A stretch of DNA of 13,420 nucleotides. Origin: CAYLNK01 sp964384675. GTDB lineage: Bacteria > Acidobacteriota > Thermoanaerobaculia > UBA5066. Every line of letters starts with the position of its first letter. Within the stretch, counting starts at the first letter, position 1. The notes under the pieces were generated by a model. It saw nothing but the letters and a program-made list of their open reading frames with translations. It was not told where the DNA came from and did not search any database. The position numbers were made by a program, and so were the translations under genes. Positions 6,718 to 12,010 of this stretch are shown piece by piece. The DNA is taken from NCBI GenBank assembly GCA_964384675.1, contig CAYLNK010000177.1:1-13420 (forward strand). Reading direction: 5' to 3'.

Positions 6718-8460
6718 GTGTCCGACGCGGGCCGCCCCCCCGACGACCCCGAGGCGTCGGGCCGACTCCTGTTCGCCCTGGCGCTCCTGGTCGGGGCGCT
6801 GCTGCGGCTGATCCTCCTCGGCAACCCCGACCTCTTCGGGGGTGACGAGGGGGCCTGGGCCGTCGGCGCGCGCAACCTGGTCGAGGGAGGTCTCGGTCAG
6901 CTGCTCGGCCTCTCGCGCACGCCCCTCGGCGAGCCGGCCGGGATCCCGCCCCTCTTCCCGGCGCTCCTCTCGGTGATGGTCCGGATCTTCGGCGCGCAGG
7001 AGTGGGTCGTGCGCCTGCCGTCGGTCGGTGCGGGCCTGGTCGGCGCGTTCGTGCTCGAGCGGATCGTGCGGCGCGGCTACGGGCAGCCGGCGGGGCACCT
7101 GGCGGGCGCGTTCGCGGCCCTCTTCCCGCCGCTCGTGGCGGCGTCCCGCGCGGCCACCGTCGAGCCGACGCTGGTGGCCCTGGGCCTTGCCGGGATCATC
7201 TTCGGCCTCCGGGCTCTCGAGGAGGACCTCCCCGTGGAGGGCGCGGTCGCCGGGGCGTTCTTCGGGCTCGCGTTCCTCGCGAAGGGATACGCCGCGGGGC
7301 TGTTCGTGGCGCCGCTCCTCGTGGCTCTCGCCGCGCGCCGGCAGGTGCTGGCGCTGGGCCGGACGAAGAAGAGCCTGGCCCTGATGGCCGCCGGGTTCGT
7401 GCTCGTCGGCGGGGCGCACCTCCTCCTCGTCGCGATCCTCCGTCCGTCCGCGTTCGGCTTCCACCTGGCGAGCGCCTTCGGGTCTTCCCCTCAGGCGGCC
7501 CGCGCCGCGTTCGAGGCGACGGCGTTCGGGGCCGACCTGAAGACGATCGTCGGGACGCTCTTCCTCTTCCTGCCCGTTTTCGGCGTCGGCGTGGCGTTTC
7601 TGGGCCGCCGTGTGGGAGAGGCCGAGGAGGAGTCCGGCGCCACCTCGGGGGAACGGCGGCTCGCGCACGGGGCCCTGTGGGGCGCCTACGCGATCGAGTG
7701 CCTCATCGTGATCGTCGTGTCGGGCCGGCTTCGCCTCAACTCCATTCCGGTGATGCCGGTTCTGGCGGCGATGACCGGCCTCGGCGCCGCCGCCCTGCGC
7801 AATCCCGCCGCCGACGGGCGCGGCCGGTCGCGCGAGCGGCTGGCGGCGCTGGTGTCCGGTGCGATCGTCCTCGTCGTGGCGGCGCTCCTCATGGCCGCGC
7901 CAGACGACCCGCTCTTCGGCGGCCGGAGCCATCCGGTCGGGGCCGGGAGCGCTCTGGCCGCGATCGCCGCGAGCGCCGTGGGAGCCGCGATCCTGGCCTC
8001 GGGCCTGCCGGGACGTTTCGGCGGCCGGATCGCGACGGCCCTCCTCGCCGCGCTCCTGGCGGCGGCCGGGATCGAGTCGATGCACTGGATCCGGCGCGAC
8101 CTCCTGACGCATCGGACGGGAGCGCGGGAGGTCGCCGAGCAGATCGCGCCGGCGCTCGCCCCTCTCTCGCCGCAGGAGCTCTCGTTCCGGTCCGCGGAGC
8201 CGGACGCCCTGGCGTTCCGGCTGTTCCGCACGGGGCGGTCGTTCAGCGGCGTCCCGTCGGCCGAGGTCCTGTCTCGCGAGGCCGAAGAGACGCGGATCCG
8301 GTGCTGGGCCTACCGGGACGGCGCCGCGCCCGGAGCCGCGGCCCCGCCCCTGGACGCCAGGGCTTGGCTGGCGTCCAGCGCGCGGGACGTGACGGCCGAG
8401 GTGGACGCGAGGGCGGGCCGTGCCACCGGCCTCAGGGTCTTCGTTCCCGCGGGCCGGTAG
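6718..8460 (+). CDS. GT-C membrane glycosyltransferase, GT39/ArnT-like
   Basis: A 580-residue polytopic protein. After a short cytoplasmic leader the first helix (about 18-36) is followed by PDLFGGDEGAWA, whose acidic pair D43-E44 sits in the first periplasmic loop, where GT-C enzymes (PMT, ArnT and GT83 relatives) keep their catalytic and metal-binding acids. Some nine or ten further hydrophobic segments follow to about residue 460, then a soluble tail of about 120 residues, likely periplasmic. These enzymes move a sugar from a polyprenyl-phosphate donor to lipid, protein or glycan outside the membrane. The start at GTG 6718 is supported by TATACT 7 nt upstream. The stop TAG at 8458-8460 is 12 bp before the next gene and is itself the start of a TAGAAT box. 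Acceptor and sugar cannot be told from sequence; the family call is good, the subfamily is uncertain. Confidence 0.83.
   Translation: MSDAGRPPDDPEASGRLLFALALLVGALLRLILLGNPDLFGGDEGAWAVGARNLVEGGLGQLLGLSRTPLGEPAGIPPLFPALLSVMVRIFGAQEWVVRLPSVGAGLVGAFVLERIVRRGYGQPAGHLAGAFAALFPPLVAASRAATVEPTLVALGLAGIIFGLRALEEDLPVEGAVAGAFFGLAFLAKGYAAGLFVAPLLVALAARRQVLALGRTKKSLALMAAGFVLVGGAHLLLVAILRPSAFGFHLASAFGSSPQAARAAFEATAFGADLKTIVGTLFLFLPVFGVGVAFLGRRVGEAEEESGATSGERRLAHGALWGAYAIECLIVIVVSGRLRLNSIPVMPVLAAMTGLGAAALRNPAADGRGRSRERLAALVSGAIVLVVAALLMAAPDDPLFGGRSHPVGAGSALAAIAASAVGAAILASGLPGRFGGRIATALLAALLAAAGIESMHWIRRDLLTHRTGAREVAEQIAPALAPLSPQELSFRSAEPDALAFRLFRTGRSFSGVPSAEVLSREAEETRIRCWAYRDGAAPGAAAPPLDARAWLASSARDVTAEVDARAGRATGLRVFVPAGR
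8350..8378 (+). repeat. 11-bp perfect inverted repeat inside the glycosyltransferase gene
   Basis: CTGGACGCCAG at 8350-8360 and CTGGCGTCCAG at 8368-8378 pair perfectly around a 7-nt loop. The hairpin lies in the coding region of the tail, about 80 bp before the stop and about 80 bp before the TAGAAT box of the next gene. It encodes part of LDARAWLASS. It may be a chance by-product of GC-rich codons or a processing or attenuation element. Confidence 0.6.
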
Positions 8461-8463
8461 AAT
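8458..8463 (+). promoter_or_regulatory. -10-like TAGAAT overlapping the upstream stop codon
   Basis: TAGAAT begins with the TAG stop of the membrane glycosyltransferase and ends 9 nt before the ATG at 8473, where no Shine-Dalgarno is visible. It resembles the boxes at 6705-6710 and 11998-12003 in sequence and spacing, so the downstream gene may have its own nearly leaderless transcript as well as read-through. Because TAG is a forced stop codon, half of the match is not independent evidence. Confidence 0.35.
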
Positions 8464-8472
8464 CCGGCCGCC

Positions 8473-9825
8473 ATGAGTACCGTTCTTTTCGCCGATCGTG
8501 ACGGCGCCGCTCTCGGACCGCTCGGCGCGCGGACGATCCCGGCGCTCCTTCCCCTGGGCGCGACGCCCGTTCTCGAGAAGAACCTCGAGGCCCTCGTCGC
8601 CGCCGGGATCCGCACCGCGCTCCTCGTGGTGGGGCCGCGTGGGCTCGAGGTGGAACGCCGCTTCGGGAAGGGGATCCGCTGGGGGATCGCGCTCGAGTAC
8701 GTGCGGGTCCAGGACGGCGAGAGCGCGCTCGACGTCCTGAAGCGCGTCGAGGGGCGGCTCGACGGCGACACGCTCGTCGTGAGGGCCGACGTGGACCTCC
8801 ACGAGGCGATCGGTGAGTTCGTGGACGGGGTGGCGGATCGCACCGAGCCGGCCGTCGCGGCGACGCGGGACGGCCGCCTCGCCGGGCTGTGGCGGCTCGC
8901 ACCGGGAGCGCTGAAGAAGGCGGGTCTGCCGCGCGAGCCGGCGTCGGAGGAGTGGCAGATCGCCGCCGACCACGCCGCGCTCGAGCTGAAGAGGCCGGTT
9001 CGCTGGCTCGACTCGGTGTCGGCGTATCGGGCCGCCGACCGCGCCGCCACGCCCGCCGTCTCGGACCGGGCGGAGGTCGACAAGCGCGCGGCCCTCGGAC
9101 CGGGAAGCACCGTGGCTGAGGAGGCGGTCGTCCTCTCCTTCGCGAAGCTGAACGAGGTGAGCGTCCTCTCGCGGAGCGTCGTGCCGTCGGGCGTCACGCT
9201 CCAGAACGCCGTGGTCGCCGGGAACCTGGTGGTGGACGGGACGAGCGGCGCGCCGACGGCCCTCTCCGATCACCTGCCGCCCCGCTCCGGGAAGATCGCC
9301 GGCGGAGGGCGCCTCGGGGGGCTCGCCGCGTTCGTGCTGTCCCTGCCGCTCTGGCCGGTCGCGTTCGGCTGGAGCTTCGTCGCCAACTCCGGCCGGGCGA
9401 CGCGCGCGGTGGTGCTGAACGGCAACGCCGGGGGCACCGATGCCGAGGGGCGGCCGCGCCGGGCGCCGTTCCAGACGTTCCTGTTCGAGACCGCGGTGCC
9501 GATCCTCCGTGACCTGCCGCTCCTCCTCTCGGTCGTCTCCGGCAAGCTGTCGCTCACCGGCGTCGCACCGCTCACGCCTCAGGAGGAGGCCGCCCTGACC
9601 GGCTGGGAGGCGGCGCGCCTGGAGGCGCGCCCGGGCCTTCTCTCCCGCTCGCGGATGGTCACTCCTCCCGGTGCACCGCCGGAGGTCGCACGGCTCGTCG
9701 ACGCGTTCGACGCCCGAGGCGGGACGTCGGGCGTGGTCGCGCTCGCGCTCTCCCGCCTCGCGTCGGCGCGAGCGGTCACGGCGCCGAAGGCCTGGAACCC
9801 CGACCAGCTGGCGGAGCCGGGATGA
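8473..9825 (+). CDS. Nucleotidyltransferase-like / beta-helix / sugar-transferase-like fusion
   Basis: A 450-residue protein with an unusual architecture. Residues 1 to about 180 follow the layout of NDP-sugar pyrophosphorylases (a VLFADRDG start, ALLPLG..PVLEKNLEAL..AGI, and VVRADVDL in place of the usual GDxxx), but the GxGTRLxP nucleotide loop and the conserved Lys of PKxLLP are missing. Residues about 197-255 show hexapeptide-like steps (AEVDKRAALGPGSTVAEEAVVLS...) of a left-handed beta-helix. A hydrophobic helix at about 283-303 follows. Residues about 335-400 resemble the core of the polyprenyl-phosphate sugar transferase family (PF02397): LRDLPLLLSVVSGKLSLTGVAPL, then ARLEARPGL. The catalytic Asp-Glu pair of LDELPQL is replaced by R346-D347. 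Both enzymatic parts may therefore be inactive, leaving a scaffold or regulator; this is inference. It follows the membrane glycosyltransferase by 12 bp. The fold assignment is moderate, the function uncertain. Confidence 0.68.
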   Translation: MSTVLFADRDGAALGPLGARTIPALLPLGATPVLEKNLEALVAAGIRTALLVVGPRGLEVERRFGKGIRWGIALEYVRVQDGESALDVLKRVEGRLDGDTLVVRADVDLHEAIGEFVDGVADRTEPAVAATRDGRLAGLWRLAPGALKKAGLPREPASEEWQIAADHAALELKRPVRWLDSVSAYRAADRAATPAVSDRAEVDKRAALGPGSTVAEEAVVLSFAKLNEVSVLSRSVVPSGVTLQNAVVAGNLVVDGTSGAPTALSDHLPPRSGKIAGGGRLGGLAAFVLSLPLWPVAFGWSFVANSGRATRAVVLNGNAGGTDAEGRPRRAPFQTFLFETAVPILRDLPLLLSVVSGKLSLTGVAPLTPQEEAALTGWEAARLEARPGLLSRSRMVTPPGAPPEVARLVDAFDARGGTSGVVALALSRLASARAVTAPKAWNPDQLAEPG

Positions 9826-9959
9826 ACCGGGACGTGAGCGAAGCGAACCGGCTGCCTCTGGCGGAGCGAGAGGCGAGGTCTCTGGCGGGGGTCGAAGACC
9901 CCCGCAGTAACGGAAGGTACGCGCGGGAGGGCGGGAGCGAAGCCCCGCGCTCACGATGA
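9822..9959 (+). CDS. Candidate 45-residue mini-ORF, copy 1
   Basis: An ATG at 9822 overlaps the TGA of the preceding gene as ATGA, and the frame runs 45 codons to TGA at 9957-9959, which overlaps the next ATG in the same way. A GGAG at 9813-9816 sits 5 nt upstream, a fair ribosome site. The peptide begins MNRDVSEANRLPLAEREARS and is charged and Arg/Glu/Ser-rich, without a membrane segment or a known motif. Evidence against coding: about a fifth of third codon positions are A or T, more than in neighbouring genes, and the DNA is full of hairpins. The exact frame fit may follow from an element inserting at ATGA. Not recognised; it may be only a structured repeat. Confidence 0.35.
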   Translation: MNRDVSEANRLPLAEREARSLAGVEDPRSNGRYAREGGSEAPRSR

Positions 9960-10089
9960 ACCGGGACGAGAGCGAAGGGAACCGGCTGCCTCTGGCGGAG
10001 CGAGAGGCGAGGTCTCTGGCGGGGGTCGAAGACCCCCGCAGTAACGGAAGGTACGCGCGGGAGGGCGGGAGCGAAGCCCCGCGCTCACG
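9822..10089 (+). repeat. 134-bp tandem duplication inserted at an ATGA stop-start junction
   Basis: Two consecutive 134-bp units (9822-9955 and 9956-10089) differ at only two positions near the start (GTG/GAG and GCG/GGG codons). Each begins at an ATGA, and a third ATGA (10090-10093) is the start of the aldehyde dehydrogenase gene. Each unit carries a perfect 9-bp hairpin with GAA loop, GCGGGGGTC and GACCCCCGC (9885-9905; second copy 10019-10039), and a 6-bp hairpin GCCTCT and AGAGGC (9854-9874). Unit 1 is almost spanned by an 8-bp inverted repeat, CGTGAGCG at 9833-9840 and CGCTCACG at 9948-9955; in unit 2 the left arm has one mismatch. This is compatible with a small REP/MITE-like element of about 130 bp flanked by 4-bp ATGA duplications, or with duplicated mini-genes. 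Confidence 0.93.
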
Positions 10090-10093
10090 ATGA
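9956..10093 (+). CDS. Candidate 45-residue mini-ORF, copy 2
   Basis: The second copy starts at ATG 9956, inside the stop of copy 1, and ends with TGA at 10091-10093, overlapping the aldehyde dehydrogenase ATG at 10090. It differs from copy 1 by Val5 to Glu and Ala8 to Gly; both substitutions change the amino acid and no silent changes are seen, which does not look like selection on a protein. No Shine-Dalgarno precedes it, so it would need re-initiation. If translated, it would couple the sugar-transferase-like gene to the dehydrogenase through three ATGA overlaps. Confidence 0.32.
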   Translation: MNRDESEGNRLPLAEREARSLAGVEDPRSNGRYAREGGSEAPRSR

Positions 10094-11514
10094 GCTTCGA
10101 CGACACGGCCGACGTTTACGGATCGCCCCATCAGGCTCCGGCCGCGGAGCTGGTCGTCCTCTCCCCGTACGACGGCTCGGAGGTGGGGCGGCTCCCGCGT
10201 CCTACCGCGGCGGACGTGGAGGCCGCGGTCGCCCGCGTGGCCGGAGCGTTCCCGAAGACGCGTCGGATGCCGACGTTTCGCCGCGTCGAGATCCTCCGCA
10301 CCATCGCCGAGACGATCCTGCGGCGGAAGGACGAGCTGGCGGTGGTGATCGCGCGCGAGGCGGGCAAGCCGCTGCGCGCCGCCCGCGTCGAGGCCGAGCG
10401 GGCCTCCGCTACGTTCTTCGCCGCCGCCTCCGAGGCCGAGCGCCGCGCCGGCGACGTCCTCCCGCTCGACGTCAACTCCGCGTCCCTCGGACGGATCGGG
10501 CTGGTGAGGCGCTTCCCGATCGGTCCGGTCCTGGCGATCACCCCGTTCAACTTCCCGCTCAACCTGACGGCGCACAAGGTGGCGCCGGCGCTGGCGGTGG
10601 GGGCGCCCGTCGTGCAGAAGCCGGCCTCGCAGACGCCGTTCTCCGCGCTGGTGATGCAGGAGATCGTGCGAGACGCGGGCTGGCCCCCCGAGGCGTACGC
10701 GGTGCTGCCGCTCGGGGGCGCCGAGGCCGAGCCGCTCGTGACCGACCCGCGCCTGCCGGTGGTGTCGTTCACCGGCTCCGGCGCGGTCGGCTGGCGGCTG
10801 AAGAGTCTGGTGCCGAAGAAGCGGGTGGCGCTCGAGCTGGGCGGCAACGCCGCGGTGATCGTCCATTCCGACGCGGACCTCGACGACGCCGTGAATCGCG
10901 CCGTCTCGGGCGCCTTCGGCTACGCCGGGCAGTCGTGCATCTCGCTCCAGCGCACCCTGGTCCACCGCCCGGCGTTCGTCGCGTTCCGCGACCGGATGCT
11001 CGAGAAGGTGTCTCACCTCGTCGTCGGCGACCCGCTCCACGAGGCGACCGAGGTGGGACCGATGATCTCGGTCGCCGAGGCCGAGCGCGCGCTCACCTGG
11101 ATCGAGGAGGCGCTCGCCCACGGCGCCCAGCTCCTGTGCGGGGGGCGCGCGAACGGTCCGCTGCTCGAGCCGACCGTCCTCACCGAGACGCGGCGGTCCA
11201 TGAAGGTGGAGTGCGCCGAGGTCTTCGCGCCGGTCGTGACGCTCACCGCCTACGACGACTTCGAGGAGGCGCTGGCTCGCGTGAACGACTCCCCCTACGG
11301 TTTGCAGGCGGGCGTCTTCACCCGCGACCTGGGACGCATCCTGCGGGCTCACGACGCGCTCGAGGTGGGCGCGATCCTCATCAACGACGTCCCGACCTGG
11401 CGCGCCGACCGGATGCCGTACGGTGGCGTGAAGGACTCCGGCTCGGGGCGCGAGGGACCGGCCTACGCGATGGACGAGCTGACCGAGCCCCGCCTCCTCG
11501 TGCTGCGACCCTGA
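10090..11514 (+). CDS. NAD(P)-dependent aldehyde dehydrogenase
   Basis: A 474-residue cytosolic enzyme oxidising an aldehyde to a carboxylate, of normal length for the superfamily. The key residues are present: PFNFPLN with N154 (oxyanion), KPASQTPFSA with K177 (cofactor phosphate or ribose), the FTGSGAVG nucleotide-binding turn near 224-231, ELGGNA with the general base E249, and GQSCISLQR with the catalytic Cys C283. The C-terminal MPYGGVKDSGSGREGPAYAMDELTE is the standard closing motif. GQSCISxQR together with this ending resembles the lactaldehyde or non-phosphorylating glyceraldehyde-3-phosphate dehydrogenase branch, but the substrate is not fixed by that. The ATG at 10090 overlaps the stop of mini-ORF copy 2. 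Without the 134-bp duplication it would overlap the stop of the upstream gene directly and have GGAG 5 nt before it. An OsmC-like gene follows after 21 bp, giving a likely detoxification operon. Confidence 0.93.
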   Translation: MSFDDTADVYGSPHQAPAAELVVLSPYDGSEVGRLPRPTAADVEAAVARVAGAFPKTRRMPTFRRVEILRTIAETILRRKDELAVVIAREAGKPLRAARVEAERASATFFAAASEAERRAGDVLPLDVNSASLGRIGLVRRFPIGPVLAITPFNFPLNLTAHKVAPALAVGAPVVQKPASQTPFSALVMQEIVRDAGWPPEAYAVLPLGGAEAEPLVTDPRLPVVSFTGSGAVGWRLKSLVPKKRVALELGGNAAVIVHSDADLDDAVNRAVSGAFGYAGQSCISLQRTLVHRPAFVAFRDRMLEKVSHLVVGDPLHEATEVGPMISVAEAERALTWIEEALAHGAQLLCGGRANGPLLEPTVLTETRRSMKVECAEVFAPVVTLTAYDDFEEALARVNDSPYGLQAGVFTRDLGRILRAHDALEVGAILINDVPTWRADRMPYGGVKDSGSGREGPAYAMDELTEPRLLVLRP

Positions 11515-11524
11515 CGGGACGAAG

Positions 11525-11530
11525 AAGGAG
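11525..11530 (+). promoter_or_regulatory. Ribosome binding site of the OsmC-like gene
   Basis: AAGGAG, 5 nt before the ATG at 11536, lies in the 21-bp gap after the dehydrogenase stop. It is a clear Shine-Dalgarno and fixes the start; it also suggests independent initiation on a shared transcript rather than coupling by overlap. Confidence 0.85.
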
Positions 11531-11535
11531 ATCCG

Positions 11536-11979
11536 ATGTCCGACGAGCATCTGTTCGGGGTCCACGCCACGTGGAGCCCCGTCACGCGGGAAGGGACGCT
11601 CGCCAACGACGGCGGCACCGCGACTCTGTCCCACGCCGGTGCGGTGGCGCTCGGCGGCAAGGGCGGGGCCGTGAACCCCGAGGAGCTGCTGCTCTTCGCC
11701 GTCTCCGCCTGCTTCTCCCAGACGTGGGCGATCTTCCTGGCCAAGCTGAGGGTACAGATCGACGCCCCCGTGGTCGAGGCGACGTGCACGGTGGACAAGG
11801 ACCCGGCGGGCGGCTTCCGGGTGACGCGCATCGAGCTCGCCCCGCACGTTCCGGCGGCGCTCTGGGCGGAGCGGCGGGCCGACCTCGAGAAGACGCTCCA
11901 GCTCGCCGAGAAGTACTGCATCGTCTCCAAGGCGGTGCGCGAGGGGAAGGAGCTGCGGGTCACGCCGAGGCTCGTCTGA
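11536..11979 (+). CDS. OsmC/Ohr-family protein, probable thiol peroxidase
   Basis: A 147-residue cytosolic protein of typical family length. The two family cysteines are present: C59 in NPEELLLFAVSACFSQ at the start of the central helix, and C128 in LAEKYCIVSKAV. In OsmC and Ohr proteins this pair reduces organic hydroperoxides through a reversible disulfide. An extra C84 sits in a beta strand. The general-acid and arginine residues of Ohr cannot be assigned with certainty here, so OsmC-like is a safer name than Ohr. It is the third gene of a run with the aldehyde dehydrogenase 21 bp upstream; together they would deal with reactive aldehydes and lipid peroxides (inference). A -10-like box for the next gene begins 18 bp after the stop. 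Confidence 0.88.
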   Translation: MSDEHLFGVHATWSPVTREGTLANDGGTATLSHAGAVALGGKGGAVNPEELLLFAVSACFSQTWAIFLAKLRVQIDAPVVEATCTVDKDPAGGFRVTRIELAPHVPAALWAERRADLEKTLQLAEKYCIVSKAVREGKELRVTPRLV

Positions 11980-11997
11980 GCCGTTCGCGTCGCTGGG

Positions 11998-12003
11998 TAG
12001 ACT
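11998..12003 (+). promoter_or_regulatory. -10-like TAGACT for the multiheme cytochrome
   Basis: TAGACT ends 7 nt before the GTG at 12011, the same spacing as the TATACT at 6705-6710. No Shine-Dalgarno lies between it and the start codon, so a leaderless transcript is likely if the box is used. It helps to choose 12011, which is also the first possible start codon in that frame for a long way. No -35 is recognisable. Confidence 0.42.
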
Positions 12004-12010
12004 GGCCGGC

